Assembly (NCBI RefSeq): GCF_025772985.1
Contig: NZ_JAKMTB010000005.1
Location: 1 to 64,000 of the forward strand
Reading direction: 5' to 3'
Origin: Campylobacter sp. CNRCH_2014_0184h
Lineage (GTDB): Bacteria > Campylobacterota > Campylobacteria > Campylobacterales > Campylobacteraceae
Length of the DNA stretch: 64,000 nucleotides
Under the pieces are notes generated by a model, which had not been told where the DNA came from, searched no databases, and was given only the letters and a program-made list of their open reading frames with translations. Both the position numbers and the translations under genes were made by a program. Shown here piece after piece: positions 30,873 to 40,855 of the stretch; position 1 is the first letter of the stretch, and the number at the start of each line of letters is the position of its first letter.

Positions 30873-31750
30873 TTAACCACATAAAGACGATTTACAGCTT
30901 CTTCAAAAATAACTTTAGAATGCTTCTCAAAAATTTCTTCACTAACTTCAAAACCTTTGTATGCAGGTAAACAATGAAGCAAAATAGCGTCTTTATTTGC
31001 ATATTTCATCGCTTTATTATCAATCATAAAACCATCAAAGTCTTTTATTTTATTTTCTTTTTCAACTTCTTCGCCCATTGAAACCCATGTATCAGTCACA
31101 ACAACATCTTTGTCTTTCAAAGCTTCAAATTTATTATGAAATAATGAAATTTTTGCACCTGAAATTTCTGATTTTTTTGTAACAAAATTCCAAACTTGTG
31201 TGTTTATACTATAATTTTTTGGTATGGCTATACTAATTTCATAACCTAAAATCGCAGAAGCTATCAACCAAGAATTACATACATTATTACTATCTCCTAT
31301 AAAAGCAATTTTTAAATTGTTATCTTTTTCCTTACCTTGTTCTTTAATAGTTAATAAATCTCCTAAAATCTGCGTTGGATGATAAAGGTCACTTAAACCA
31401 TTAATAACATGAGCTTTAGAATATCTTGCAAATTCTACTAAACTATCATGATTTTTTACTCTCATCATTATAAAATCCACCATAGAACCAATAACCCTAG
31501 CTGTATCTTTAATAGATTCACCTCTACCAAGTTGCAAATCATTACTATTTAAACATATGGCTTTCCCACCAAGTTCTGTAATTGCAAGTTCAAAAGCCAT
31601 TCTTGTACGCGTAGAATTTTTTTCAAAAATCATTGCCAAGGTTTTGTCTTGCAATAATTTTTTTGGATTTTTTTTCAAATCAGCAGCATGATTAATAATA
31701 TTTAAAATATTTTCTTTAGTAAAATCCATCAATGTTAAAAAGTGTTTCAT
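30839..31750 (-). CDS. argF: Ornithine carbamoyltransferase
   Basis: This enzyme condenses ornithine and carbamoyl phosphate to citrulline in arginine synthesis. The carbamoyl-phosphate site STRTR is at 46-50, and HCLPA and the Arg/His segment MRVKNHDSL are present. The 303-aa length is normal. An AAGGAT ribosome-binding site precedes the ATG. The AT-rich 112 bp upstream carries several possible -10 boxes. The last codons (VKALLCF) contain the sequence complementary to the neighbouring leader. Confidence 0.96.
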   Translation of the reverse strand: MKHFLTLMDFTKENILNIINHAADLKKNPKKLLQDKTLAMIFEKNSTRTRMAFELAITELGGKAICLNSNDLQLGRGESIKDTARVIGSMVDFIMMRVKNHDSLVEFARYSKAHVINGLSDLYHPTQILGDLLTIKEQGKEKDNNLKIAFIGDSNNVCNSWLIASAILGYEISIAIPKNYSINTQVWNFVTKKSEISGAKISLFHNKFEALKDKDVVVTDTWVSMGEEVEKENKIKDFDGFMIDNKAMKYANKDAILLHCLPAYKGFEVSEEIFEKHSKVIFEEAVNRLYVVKALLCFLKKQL

Positions 31751-31862
31751 TTACATATCCTTATTTTTAATATATCGACAAAAAATAATATAATATAGTT
31801 TTATTTATAAAATATTAATAATATTGTATATTATATAAAAACTTTAACAAATAAATACAAAT

Positions 31863-33026
31863 TTATATTTTTACCTTTTTACTAATCATTAAAACATAGC
31901 CTATTCCAAGACAAATAGACCACATTGAACTACCTCCATAGCTTAAAAGCGGCACAGCAACACCTTTTAATGGAGTCAAGGAAATAATTCCAAAAGCATT
32001 CATAAAAAATGAAAACAATAAAAGCAAAGCTACACCCGAACAAAACAAAAAATGAACTTTATTTTCACAACGCCCTGCTATTCTAAAAATTCGAAGTATT
32101 ACCATCAAATATATAAAACAAATAATACTTAATCCCAATAATCCTATCTCTTCAGTAATCCCTGATAAGACAAAGTCCGTGTGCACCTCACTTAAAAATC
32201 CTAGTTTAAAAGTTCCAAGCCCTAAACCCTCTCCAAAAAATCCACCATGAGCTATAGCATTTAAACTATGTGAAATTTGATAAGGCTCTGAGTTGTGACT
32301 TACTCTTAAAACACTTGCTAGCCAATCAGGAAAGAAAGGTAAAAACGCATCTTGGATATTTCCCCACCAAGCAGAAATACGCTGAATTCTTCTTTGATTA
32401 CTTAAGATTACCAAAACTCCAATCATTCCAACAATAACCACACCAAAAGCAAAAAGTCTTTTACTAGCTCCTGCAAAAAAAGCTAAAGCAAAAACCAAGA
32501 AAAAAGAAATAACACTTTGCCCTAAATCATTTTGTGTCATATAAATATAACCAATAACAAAAGCAGCTAAAATAAAATAAGGAATTAAAATTAAAACTTC
32601 ATGTTTGATTGCTTTTTTGCTATCATCAATCCTTCTTGTATAAGACCAAGCAAGGAAATAAATCAAACCTATTTTAAAAAATTCAACTGGAGAGATAGAT
32701 AAAGGACCAAGCCTAATCCACCTTTTAGCACCACCTGCTGCAGTAGCAAGAAAGGTAGGCAGAAAAGGTAAAATAAGTATAAATAAAAAAGAGATGAGTA
32801 AAACGCTTATCATCAAATAATGCGCCATTTTACTATCAGGATTTAATCTTGAAACAAAATAAATAATAGCTATACCACTAAGCCCAAAAAAAAGCTGTCT
32901 GATAAAAAAGTGAAATTCATTATATTCTAAATAAAGAACAGTAAAAGCACTTAAAGAATATGAAAAAAGTATTCCTATAGTTATAAGAATGCAACTTAAA
33001 AAAAATAACTTTCTATCAGCAACCAA
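31863..33026 (-). CDS. ftsW: Septal peptidoglycan glycosyltransferase FtsW
   Basis: This SEDS-family membrane protein has 387 aa and about ten hydrophobic helices. It carries GGAKRWIRLGPLSISPVEFFKI and the C-terminal LTPLKGVAVPLLSYGGSSM, both typical of FtsW. FtsW works with PBP3 at the division site. It starts with TTG at 33026 after AGGGAA. The window also encodes RodA, so both SEDS enzymes are present. Confidence 0.92.
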   Translation of the reverse strand: MVADRKLFFLSCILITIGILFSYSLSAFTVLYLEYNEFHFFIRQLFFGLSGIAIIYFVSRLNPDSKMAHYLMISVLLISFLFILILPFLPTFLATAAGGAKRWIRLGPLSISPVEFFKIGLIYFLAWSYTRRIDDSKKAIKHEVLILIPYFILAAFVIGYIYMTQNDLGQSVISFFLVFALAFFAGASKRLFAFGVVIVGMIGVLVILSNQRRIQRISAWWGNIQDAFLPFFPDWLASVLRVSHNSEPYQISHSLNAIAHGGFFGEGLGLGTFKLGFLSEVHTDFVLSGITEEIGLLGLSIICFIYLMVILRIFRIAGRCENKVHFLFCSGVALLLLFSFFMNAFGIISLTPLKGVAVPLLSYGGSSMWSICLGIGYVLMISKKVKI

Positions 33027-33096
33027 TGTTATTCCCTAAATTTTTATAAAAAATTAATTTTAATAAATTGCAACTTAAAATGATGTTATTTTAGCA

Positions 33097-33903
33097 TCAA
33101 GTATTATTTTTATATAAAGATTTTAAGCTCTCATAAGCAAGCTGAATTTTCTCAAATTCTTCACGGCAATAAGCTTGTTCGATCTTACTTTTACCTTGAT
33201 GGCGATCAGGATGATAAATTTTAACCAAATTAAGATAATTTTGTCTAATAGTAGCAAAATCATCACTAGAATTACATCCTAGTGTTTGAAAATAATTTTC
33301 AAAAAGCTTTGCCAGAGCATTAAATTTCCAATTAGTACTAGCTTTGTTTTTCATTTTATTTCTAAATTCTAAAAGCTGAGTTTCATTAATCGTAAAATCA
33401 ACACAATATTTCAAATGCTCATTCACACTAGCTAAAATTTCTAAAAGATTTAAAGTATTATCATCTTTGTATTCTACTGAAAAAATACAATTTTTTTCAT
33501 CATACACGCTTTTATGATCTTTAAAATACTGCTCTAAATACACAGCAAATAATTTTTCATTCGAACTTAGTGTGATTAAAATATTCTTTTGCGCAAAGCC
33601 TATTTTAGCAAAGATTACAGGCTTTAAAGTATTTGCTTGAGCAAGATTTAATTTAAAGGTTTTATAATGTGCAAAAGCAAGATTATCAATTTGATTTCCA
33701 GTATTTTTTTTATATTTGTGGTTAACAAGTTTTAAAAAATATCTTCTTTGAGGAATTTCATTTTCTACAAAAAAAGACAAGGTTTTATTTTTATTACCTA
33801 TAACTTTGGAAAAATTTTTACGGATAAGATCTTGAAAATATTTAAACATTAAAAAATCATCAGTATTAACACTAACTGATTCTAAAGTTTGCACTACTTG
33901 CAT
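33097..33903 (-). CDS. J-domain protein (TerB/DjlA-like organisation)
   Basis: In this 268-aa protein the last 65 residues form a J domain. They contain DFATIRQNYLNLVKIYHPDRHQG with the HPD tripeptide, which stimulates DnaK ATPase. The preceding 200 residues are not a domain I recognise. It is not the canonical DnaJ, since the J domain is C-terminal and no zinc-finger region is present. It is followed by bpt 18 bp away. Confidence 0.85.
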   Translation of the reverse strand: MQVVQTLESVSVNTDDFLMFKYFQDLIRKNFSKVIGNKNKTLSFFVENEIPQRRYFLKLVNHKYKKNTGNQIDNLAFAHYKTFKLNLAQANTLKPVIFAKIGFAQKNILITLSSNEKLFAVYLEQYFKDHKSVYDEKNCIFSVEYKDDNTLNLLEILASVNEHLKYCVDFTINETQLLEFRNKMKNKASTNWKFNALAKLFENYFQTLGCNSSDDFATIRQNYLNLVKIYHPDRHQGKSKIEQAYCREEFEKIQLAYESLKSLYKNNT

Positions 33904-33921
33904 AAAATCCTCTCTATAAAC

Positions 33922-34641
33922 CTAACTCCACAAAAATGCTTGCTCATTTAAAGCACTAGTGTGTTTTAAAATTTCATTTGGACTATAATCGGCTTTATAT
34001 GCTAAAGATTGACACCCTTTTACAAAATATCCCAAATAAATATATTTTAATTTTTTTAATTGTGCAAGTTTAATTTCTGTTAAAAGCGAATATTTACCAA
34101 GACTTAGATGGGAAAAATCTGGATCATAAAAACAATAAATGCTAGAAATTCCATCTTCTAAAATATCAATCAAATCAACACAAACTAACTTATTGTCTAT
34201 ATAAAAATCAAGCTCATATCCAAAAGTACCAGCATTATCTACATAAAGATTGTAATATTTTCTAAAATTTAAATCATAAATTTTCCAATTTCTTTTATCT
34301 TTTTGGTAATGGTGATATTTTTCATAAAGCAATAAATGCTCATCACTTAAAGAAGGTTTTTGTAAGATTATTTTAGTGGCTGTATTTTTTTTCAAAACCC
34401 TGCGATAACTTTTGCTAAAATGAAAATTTTCTACTAAAATACGTAAATTTTGACACTCATTGCAATCATTACATATTGGTCTTGAAAAATACGAACCAAA
34501 GCGACGCCAACCTCTTGAAACTAGTTCTTGATTTTGTGTTTTTGTGATAAAAGATATATAATTATACTCATTTCTACAGTATCTATTTTCAAGATAAGGA
34601 CATTCTTCTTCTAAAGTACAAAAACCAATAATATTATTCAT
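33922..34641 (-). CDS. bpt: Aspartate/glutamate leucyltransferase Bpt
   Basis: This enzyme adds leucine from Leu-tRNA to proteins with N-terminal Asp or Glu, marking them for ClpS-ClpAP. The 239-aa chain shows the cysteine-rich N-terminus [10 protein letters not shown] and the paired cysteines CNDCNEC. The ATE C-terminal segment has [19 protein letters not shown]. It shares its first base with the stop region of the downstream-coded small gene at 34641, so the two are coupled. Confidence 0.9.
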   Translation of the reverse strand: MNNIIGFCTLEEECPYLENRYCRNEYNYISFITKTQNQELVSRGWRRFGSYFSRPICNDCNECQNLRILVENFHFSKSYRRVLKKNTATKIILQKPSLSDEHLLLYEKYHHYQKDKRNWKIYDLNFRKYYNLYVDNAGTFGYELDFYIDNKLVCVDLIDILEDGISSIYCFYDPDFSHLSLGKYSLLTEIKLAQLKKLKYIYLGYFVKGCQSLAYKADYSPNEILKHTSALNEQAFLWS

Positions 34642-34901
34642 TAGATCTTTTTAATATCACTATTTTTTACAAATTCCATAAATTCATTAGCCAAACGCTC
34701 TTCTTTTAAAAACATATCTTCAAATTCTTGCTCTTGTTTTTTATTTTCATTTTGTTTAGCTAAATCTTTTTGTATAGCATCTAAGTCAGTATTTTTCATA
34801 CTAACTCCACTTTTACTCGCTTTAACCTTTTCTTTTTTTACTTGACCTTGTTCTTTTTGAAGTGCTTTTTTTATATCTTTTAATTCATCTAAAAAACTCA
34901 T
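34641..34901 (-). CDS. Small charged coiled-coil protein of unknown function
   Basis: This 86-aa protein is rich in Lys, Glu and Gln ([20 protein letters not shown] at the start) and lacks a signal peptide or membrane helix. It sits between bpt and pycA with overlaps on both sides (1 and 4 bp). In C. jejuni the same slot holds a small hypothetical gene. I can assign no function. Confidence 0.8.
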   Translation of the reverse strand: MSFLDELKDIKKALQKEQGQVKKEKVKASKSGVSMKNTDLDAIQKDLAKQNENKKQEQEFEDMFLKEERLANEFMEFVKNSDIKKI

Positions 34902-36340
34902 GATTGCCTACTTTCTTTTATTTTTTGCAAGGCTGCAGCTATAGCAGCAATTACTTCTTCTTTATTTTCTTGGTGTCTATCTTCTGTTTTTTCTAAAAGC
35001 TCTTCCATATGTGTTTCTATAAAAGAAGTATCAAAATACCCTCTTCTAAATTCTCTTATTTTGGTAATTGCAATCAAAAATGGCACGGTTGTTCTAATAT
35101 CATCAATCACAAATTCTTTCAAAGCTCTCTCAAGTCTATTAACCGCACTATCATAACTTGAACCTTTAACGATTAATTTTGCAAGCAAAGAATCATAATA
35201 AGGTGGCACGGTATAGTCTTTATATAAATGACTATCCACTCTTACAGATGGCCCTAAAGCTGGAAAATATTCTGTGATTTTACCCGGACTTGGAATGAAA
35301 TTTTTCCATACATTTTCTGCTGTAATTCTAGCTTCTATCGCAAAACCTCTTGGCTTTATATCACTTTGTTCAAGATCTAAAATTTCCCCATTTGCTATAC
35401 GAATTTGTCTTGTGATAAGATCAATTCCTGTGATTTCTTCTGTGATTGGGTGTTCTACTTGAATTCTTGTATTCATTTCCATAAAATAAAATCTATTATA
35501 ATCATCAAGTAAAAACTCAACCGTCCCAACATTGGTATAACCCACAGCTTTTGCAGCAGCTACTGCGGTAACTCCTATGGTTTTTCTTAGTTTTTCTGAG
35601 ATACTTGGACAAGGTGCTATTTCAATGATTTTTTGATGTCTTCTTTGTATTGAGCAATCTCTTTCACAAAGATGGATGATATTACCATAATTATCTGCTA
35701 AAATTTGAAACTCAATATGCCTTGGATTAATAACATATTTTTCCATAAAAACTTCATCATTTTTAAAAAAGCTTAATGCCTCTCTCTTACAAGCTTCAAA
35801 AGATTTTTCTAAATCTTCTTCTTTATGTACTACGCGTATACCTCTACCACCACCGCCACCACTGGCTTTTAAAATCACTGGATAACCTATTTTTAAAGCT
35901 TGAAGTTTGATTTCTTCTAATGTACAATGATTTAATTTTTCAGTACCTGGAACCACAGGAATTCCATTTTTTTTCATTAAATATCTTGCTATATTTTTAT
36001 TTCCCATTTTACGGATAACATCTGATTTTGGCCCTATAAAGATAATCCCTGCTTCTTCACATTCTTTAGCAAACTCATAATTTTCACTTAAAAAGCCATA
36101 TCCAGGATGTATAGCATCAGCCCCGCAAGCTTTAGCAATTTCAACTATTCTTTTACCATCTAAATATCCTCTTATGGCATCAGTTCCTATTCTATATGCT
36201 TCATCAGCAACTTTTACATGCAAACACTCATGATCAGGTTCAGTATAAACAGCAACGCTTTTTATATGTAAATCCCTACAAGCACGGATTACCCTTACTG
36301 CAATCTCACCCCTATTAGCTATTAAAATCTTATGTATCAT
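34898..36340 (-). CDS. pycA: Pyruvate carboxylase subunit A (biotin carboxylase)
   Basis: This 480-aa ATP-grasp biotin carboxylase carries the N-terminal LIANRGEIAVRVIRA, the glycine-rich ASGGGGGRGIRVV loop, and the active-site EMNTRIQVEHPITE. In Campylobacter the anaplerotic pyruvate carboxylase is split into PycA and a biotin-carrying PycB. The 480-aa length and the bpt neighbourhood point to PycA, but AccC of acetyl-CoA carboxylase is a close relative and not fully excluded. Confidence 0.88.
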   Translation of the reverse strand: MIHKILIANRGEIAVRVIRACRDLHIKSVAVYTEPDHECLHVKVADEAYRIGTDAIRGYLDGKRIVEIAKACGADAIHPGYGFLSENYEFAKECEEAGIIFIGPKSDVIRKMGNKNIARYLMKKNGIPVVPGTEKLNHCTLEEIKLQALKIGYPVILKASGGGGGRGIRVVHKEEDLEKSFEACKREALSFFKNDEVFMEKYVINPRHIEFQILADNYGNIIHLCERDCSIQRRHQKIIEIAPCPSISEKLRKTIGVTAVAAAKAVGYTNVGTVEFLLDDYNRFYFMEMNTRIQVEHPITEEITGIDLITRQIRIANGEILDLEQSDIKPRGFAIEARITAENVWKNFIPSPGKITEYFPALGPSVRVDSHLYKDYTVPPYYDSLLAKLIVKGSSYDSAVNRLERALKEFVIDDIRTTVPFLIAITKIREFRRGYFDTSFIETHMEELLEKTEDRHQENKEEVIAAIAAALQKIKESRQS

Positions 36341-36437
36341 TACTTTGCCTTAAGCTAAAATATTATTCAAAGAAGATTAGCATAAAAATATAAAAATTCT
36401 ATAAAATTACTTATTTTTGCTAATTTTAAGAATTTTT

Positions 36438-36446
36438 TGATAAAAT
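36438..36446 (+). promoter_or_regulatory. Extended -10 promoter for tRNA-Arg(GCG)
   Basis: TGATAAAAT, an extended -10 with TAAAAT, ends 15 bases before the tRNA 5' end. Confidence 0.45.
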
Positions 36447-36460
36447 TACTCTTTTATTTT

Positions 36461-36537
36461 GCGCCCATAGCTCAGCTGGATAGAGCATTTGATTGCGGTT
36501 CAAAAGGTCAGAGGTTCGAATCCTCTTGGGCGTACCA
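36461..36537 (+). tRNA. trnR: tRNA-Arg (GCG)
   Basis: A 77-nt cloverleaf: acceptor GCGCCCA/TGGGCGT, D arm GCTC/GAGC, anticodon stem TTTGA/TCAAA with loop TTGCGGT, T arm AGAGG/CCTCT, and encoded CCA. The loop gives anticodon GCG, which reads CGC and CGT. Most bacteria use ACG (inosine-modified by TadA) here, so G34 is noteworthy. Confidence 0.93.
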
Positions 36538-36543
36538 CTTTAT

Positions 36544-37662
36544 TTACATTCTTTGTCTATAAAATTCCTTTCTAAAATTTTCAAATTCATCTTTGATAAT
36601 AGCTTCACGCATTTGCTTTACCAAATTTAGATAATAATGTAAATTATGAATACTTGCAAGTCTAAAAAAAGTTAATTCTTTAGCTTTAAATAAATGATTC
36701 AAATAAGCCCTTGAAAAGTTTTTACATGTATAGCAAGAACATTTGCTGTCTATAGGAGCATGATCAGTGATAAATTCTGCTTTTTTGATATTAAATTTTC
36801 CAAAGCTAGTAAATAAAGTTCCATTTCTTGCATTTCTTGTTGGCATCACACAATCAAACATATCAACACCTCTTGCTACATTTTCTACTAAATCTTCAGG
36901 TGTGCCAACTCCCATTAAATATCTAGGACGATTATTATCTACATAAGGCATCATAGCTTCAACCGTATCATACATAGCCTCATTTTCTTCTCCTACGCTT
37001 AATCCACCTATAGCAAGTCCATCAAAGTCCATCTCACAAAGTGCTTGAGAACAAATTTTTCTAGCTTCAAAATCCGTTCCACCTTGAATAATACCAAAAA
37101 TATTCTGCCCTACTCCCACACCTTGACTTTGCTTTAGCTTGTGATAATCAATAGCTTCTTTTGCCCATTTTATAGTACGTTTTAAAGAAAGCTCTATCCT
37201 TTCTTTACTTGCAGGCAAAGCCACTAAATCATCTAAAATCATCATAATGTCTGAGTTAAAATCATACTGAGCATCTAAAACACTTTGCGGGGTAAAATAA
37301 TGCAAACTTCCATCAATATGACTTTTAAACTGAATTCCTTTTTCATCAGGTTTTGAATTTTTACTTAAAGAAAAAGCTTGAAAGCCTCCACTATCTGTTA
37401 AAAAAGATCCATTAAATTTACTAAAACCATGCAAGCCACCCATTTGTTTAATCACCTTAGATCCTGGTCTTAAATACAAATGATAAGTATTTGCTAAAAT
37501 AATTTTTGCATTTAAAATTTCACTCATATCAACAGCATCTAAACTTTTAATCGCAGCCAAAGTCCCAACTGGCATAAAAATAGGAGTTAAAATTTCATTA
37601 TGTGTAGTTTTTATACGACAAGCTCTGGCATTTGCACTTTTATATTGAACTTCAAATTCCAT
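36544..37662 (-). CDS. tgt: tRNA-guanine transglycosylase
   Basis: Tgt exchanges guanine 34 for preQ1 in Asp, Asn, His and Tyr tRNAs. Visible are the substrate-binding [10 protein letters not shown], the zinc site CSCYTC...H and GGLSVGE. I start at ATG 37662 (MEFEVQYKS), preceded by TAGGAAAATCA. The open frame extends ten codons further to 37692 without a comparable ribosome-binding site. The resulting 372 aa matches the family length. Confidence 0.94.
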   Translation of the reverse strand: MEFEVQYKSANARACRIKTTHNEILTPIFMPVGTLAAIKSLDAVDMSEILNAKIILANTYHLYLRPGSKVIKQMGGLHGFSKFNGSFLTDSGGFQAFSLSKNSKPDEKGIQFKSHIDGSLHYFTPQSVLDAQYDFNSDIMMILDDLVALPASKERIELSLKRTIKWAKEAIDYHKLKQSQGVGVGQNIFGIIQGGTDFEARKICSQALCEMDFDGLAIGGLSVGEENEAMYDTVEAMMPYVDNNRPRYLMGVGTPEDLVENVARGVDMFDCVMPTRNARNGTLFTSFGKFNIKKAEFITDHAPIDSKCSCYTCKNFSRAYLNHLFKAKELTFFRLASIHNLHYYLNLVKQMREAIIKDEFENFRKEFYRQRM

Positions 37663-37724
37663 TGATTTTCCTATATTTTTTTGCATAATCATACCAAAGA
37701 CTTGCTTATAAGTTTTTTGAAAGA

Positions 37725-37745
37725 AAGCCTGTTTTTAACAGGCTT
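37725..37745 (-). terminator. Terminator-like hairpin after aspB
   Basis: AAGCCTGTT and AACAGGCTT form a perfect 9-bp stem with a 3-base loop. On the minus strand it follows the aspB stop by a few bases and is trailed by TCTTTC, a modest T-rich tail. Confidence 0.6.
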
Positions 37746-37751
37746 AAGAAA

Positions 37752-38918
37752 TTAGTAATTTTTTACAAATTCAACGATTTTTTCACAACCTTCAATGATA
37801 TCTTTTTCATTAGTTGCATAAGAAAGTCTAAAATACCCTTCCATACCAAAACCTATGCCTGGTACTAAAGCTACTTTTTGCTCTTCTAATAATCTTTTAC
37901 AAAATCTCATAGAATCACTATCAACTTCCTTACAAGAGATAAATAAATAAAAAGCTCCTTGTGGAATTTGTTCTAATTTTAACTTATCGCTTTTAGCTAA
38001 AATTTCACACGCTAATTCTCTACGCTTTAAAAAAGCTTGTCTCATCATTTCAATATCACTATCTGCTTTTCCAAGTAAGGCTGGTAAAGCTGCATGCTGA
38101 ATGATTGAGCAGATATTTGAAGTGCTTTGTCCTTGTAGTTTTTTAACAGCATTATTAAACTCACTCATTTTACTTGCCATATAACCAAAACGCCATCCTG
38201 GCATAGCACCGCATTTACTAAGACCATTAATACTTACAGTTCTATTTAAAGCATCTTCACTCACTTGCGCAAAAGCACAAAATTCTCCATCATAAACTAA
38301 TTTTTCATAAATTTCATCACTTAAAACTACTATTTTAGTTCCTTCTAAAACCTTAGCTAAAGCACTTATTTCTTCTTTAGAATATATAGCTCCTGTAGGA
38401 TTTGATGGAGAATTAAACATCAAAACCTTAGTTTTTGAAGTAATAGCTTGTTTTAATTGCTCAGGGGTGATTTTAAATCCATTTTTTGCCTCACCTTCTA
38501 TAAACACAGGAGTTGCGCCTGCAAATTTTACCATTTCAGGATAACTCACCCAATAAGGACTTGGTATGATAACCTCATCACCTTCTTCAACTAAACACTC
38601 AATCGCCATAAATAAAGAATGCTTAGCACCAACATTGGTAATGATTTCGCTTGCTTTGTATTCTAAATTATTATCATTTTTAAATTTATATTGTATAGCT
38701 TCTATAACTTCTTTTATGCCAACAACTGGCGTATAAGCCCCACAACCTTTTTCAATAGCTTCAATTGCTGCTTTTTTAATGATTTCTGGAGTATCAAAAT
38801 CAGGCTCACCTGCTGAAAAACTAATAACTTTTTCACCATTTGCTTTTAAAGTTTTGGCTATATCAGTCATTACTAAAGTTAAGGATTCTCCTAGATTTTG
38901 AGATCTTTGACTTAGCAT
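37752..38918 (-). CDS. aspB: Aspartate aminotransferase (class I fold)
   Basis: This 388-aa PLP enzyme has FSAGEPDFDTPE at the N-terminus, FNSPSNPTG and the PLP lysine in NGLSKCGAMPGWRFGY. It interconverts aspartate and 2-oxoglutarate with oxaloacetate and glutamate, central for amino-acid catabolism in Campylobacter. An AAAGGATAAAA ribosome-binding site fits the ATG. It appears monocistronic, with a hairpin on each side. Confidence 0.9.
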   Translation of the reverse strand: MLSQRSQNLGESLTLVMTDIAKTLKANGEKVISFSAGEPDFDTPEIIKKAAIEAIEKGCGAYTPVVGIKEVIEAIQYKFKNDNNLEYKASEIITNVGAKHSLFMAIECLVEEGDEVIIPSPYWVSYPEMVKFAGATPVFIEGEAKNGFKITPEQLKQAITSKTKVLMFNSPSNPTGAIYSKEEISALAKVLEGTKIVVLSDEIYEKLVYDGEFCAFAQVSEDALNRTVSINGLSKCGAMPGWRFGYMASKMSEFNNAVKKLQGQSTSNICSIIQHAALPALLGKADSDIEMMRQAFLKRRELACEILAKSDKLKLEQIPQGAFYLFISCKEVDSDSMRFCKRLLEEQKVALVPGIGFGMEGYFRLSYATNEKDIIEGCEKIVEFVKNY

Positions 38919-39024
38919 TTTTTATCCTTTATTTTTTGCTTTGATTTTTATTTGTGTTAATTGTTACAACTTGGAGCTTAAAAAAATCTACGAATAAAAT
39001 TAAGAGTGTATATTTTTATAAATT

Positions 39025-39052
39025 TGTGTAGAAACTATACATTTTCTACACA
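39025..39052. terminator. Perfect 10-bp inverted repeat between lepB and aspB
   Basis: TGTGTAGAAA and TTTCTACACA flank an 8-base loop. It may be a weak terminator for the lepB transcript (minus strand, followed by AATTTATAAAA) or an operator for aspB. There is no clear T run, so I leave the role open. Confidence 0.35.
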
Positions 39053-39081
39053 TAAAAATTTTATATTGTTTCTTTGAGTAA

Positions 39082-39930
39082 TTATTCTAAAGCTTCTATA
39101 TCGCTTTCATTATGATGGATAAAACGCTCATCTTTTTCTATAGTTTCAACCAAACGCCCTACTCTTTCCCATCTAACTTTTTTATTTTCATCCCATGAAA
39201 AATAAATAAACCAAGGTTGACCAACTATATATTTATAATCTACACTTCCCCAAAATCTACTATCACTGGAGTGATCACGGTTATCTCCCATCATAAAATA
39301 CTCATTTTCAGGCACTTTATAATAATAAGCATTAAAACCATAAATATTATTAGCACCTAATTCATCAAAAGAAGCAGGCTTCATAGCAAATTGACCTAAA
39401 TTTAAATAGCGAAAAAACACACTTTCTATATCCACTCTAGAATCATAATGTATTCCTTTTTCTACAAAAGGTTCTTTTACAAAAAGTCTTCCGCCTATGA
39501 TTTTTGTTTTATTAGGATAATAATCTTTCATATACTCATCACCCTCAACCATACGCACATATAAGGTTTTATTTGCAAAAACAACCTCATCTCCACCCTT
39601 AGCTACACATCTTTTTACATAATGAATTTTTGGCTCATGTGGATATCTAAATACTACAATATCTCCTCTTTTAGGACCTTCAGCGCTTACCAAATGTCCA
39701 TTTTTATTAAAATCAGGTAAAACAGGCACTTCTATCCAAGGAATATGTGGAGTTGGAATACCATAGGAGAATTTTTTTACAAATAAAAAATCCCCTACTA
39801 ATAAAGTATTTTTCATAGAACCACTTGGTATAGTAAAAGCTTGTATAAAGAAAAATATAATCAATAAAACAACTATTAAAGTTCCTGTCCAAGATTGTGT
39901 AAATTTATAGATTTTTTTGAAAAAATTCAT
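39082..39930 (-). CDS. lepB: Signal peptidase I
   Basis: This inner membrane serine protease cleaves Sec signal peptides. One N-terminal transmembrane helix (17-35) leads into TIPSGSMKNTLLVGD with catalytic Ser38. The Lys general base is in HYVKRCVAKGGDEV, and GDNRDHSSDSRFWG is the conserved box E. The 282 aa are typical for Campylobacter. It overlaps folD by 4 bp. Confidence 0.95.
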   Translation of the reverse strand: MNFFKKIYKFTQSWTGTLIVVLLIIFFFIQAFTIPSGSMKNTLLVGDFLFVKKFSYGIPTPHIPWIEVPVLPDFNKNGHLVSAEGPKRGDIVVFRYPHEPKIHYVKRCVAKGGDEVVFANKTLYVRMVEGDEYMKDYYPNKTKIIGGRLFVKEPFVEKGIHYDSRVDIESVFFRYLNLGQFAMKPASFDELGANNIYGFNAYYYKVPENEYFMMGDNRDHSSDSRFWGSVDYKYIVGQPWFIYFSWDENKKVRWERVGRLVETIEKDERFIHHNESDIEALE

Positions 39931-40775
39931 TTTTTAATCCTATTTTTAGCTGATTTTATAGTATTTTCTAAAAGCATTGCTATAGTCATAGGCCCTACCC
40001 CGCCTGGTACAGGAGTAATATAACTAGCTTTTTTACTTACATTTTCAAAATCAACATCACCTACTATTTTTCCATCAACCCTATTAATCCCTACATCAAC
40101 TACTATCACATCCTCTTTAACCATATCTTCTTTTAAAAGATTTGGACAACCTGCCGCTACGATGATAATATCAGCATTTTTTGTATAAGCTTTTAAATCT
40201 TTTGTATAAATATGACAAATACTCACACTAGCATTAGCATTTAATAAAAGCGTAGCCATAGGACGACCTACTATATTAGAAGCTCCTATTACAACCACAT
40301 CAGCACCTTGTAATTTTATATCATAATGCTCTAAAATTTTCATAACACCCAAAGGCGTACATGGCAAAAAACCGCCTTTTAAATTTAAATTTAAATTCCC
40401 GACATTAAAAGGATGAAAACCATCTACATCTTTATTGAAATTAATACTTTCTAGGATGATATCTTTATTAATATGTGCTGGTAATGGAAGCTGAACTAAA
40501 ATTCCATCAACACTATCATCATGATTTAAAGTATTAATCAAAGCCAAAAGTTCATTTTGAGTTGTGTTTACATCAAGCCTATAAACCAAAGACTTAATCC
40601 CGCATTGCTCACAAGCCTTTGCTTTAGAGCCCACATAAGTAGCACTAGCAGAATCTTCACCTACTAAAATCACGGCCAAACAAGGCTCTATACTTTGGGT
40701 TTTAAGTTCTAATACTTCTTGTTTTAGATTATTTTTTATCTCATCACTTAGCTTTTTACCATCTAAAAGTGTCAT
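39927..40775 (-). CDS. folD: Methylenetetrahydrofolate dehydrogenase/cyclohydrolase FolD
   Basis: This bifunctional one-carbon enzyme has the conserved YVGSKAKACEQCGI with the catalytic Lys, the VQLPLP loop, DVDGFHPFNVG, and C-terminal PVPGGVGPMTIAML. I start at ATG 40775 (MTLLDGKKL), five bases after AAGGAAAG. The frame stays open upstream to 40823 but without a ribosome-binding site, and that would add 16 atypical residues. Confidence 0.95.
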   Translation of the reverse strand: MTLLDGKKLSDEIKNNLKQEVLELKTQSIEPCLAVILVGEDSASATYVGSKAKACEQCGIKSLVYRLDVNTTQNELLALINTLNHDDSVDGILVQLPLPAHINKDIILESINFNKDVDGFHPFNVGNLNLNLKGGFLPCTPLGVMKILEHYDIKLQGADVVVIGASNIVGRPMATLLLNANASVSICHIYTKDLKAYTKNADIIIVAAGCPNLLKEDMVKEDVIVVDVGINRVDGKIVGDVDFENVSKKASYITPVPGGVGPMTIAMLLENTIKSAKNRIKK

Positions 40776-40855
40776 TTCTTTCCTTAAATTTATAGCTTTC
40801 TTTAACTTAAAAAATTGTATCATAATAAAACTTCTTTTTTTGTTAAAGGTGATAA

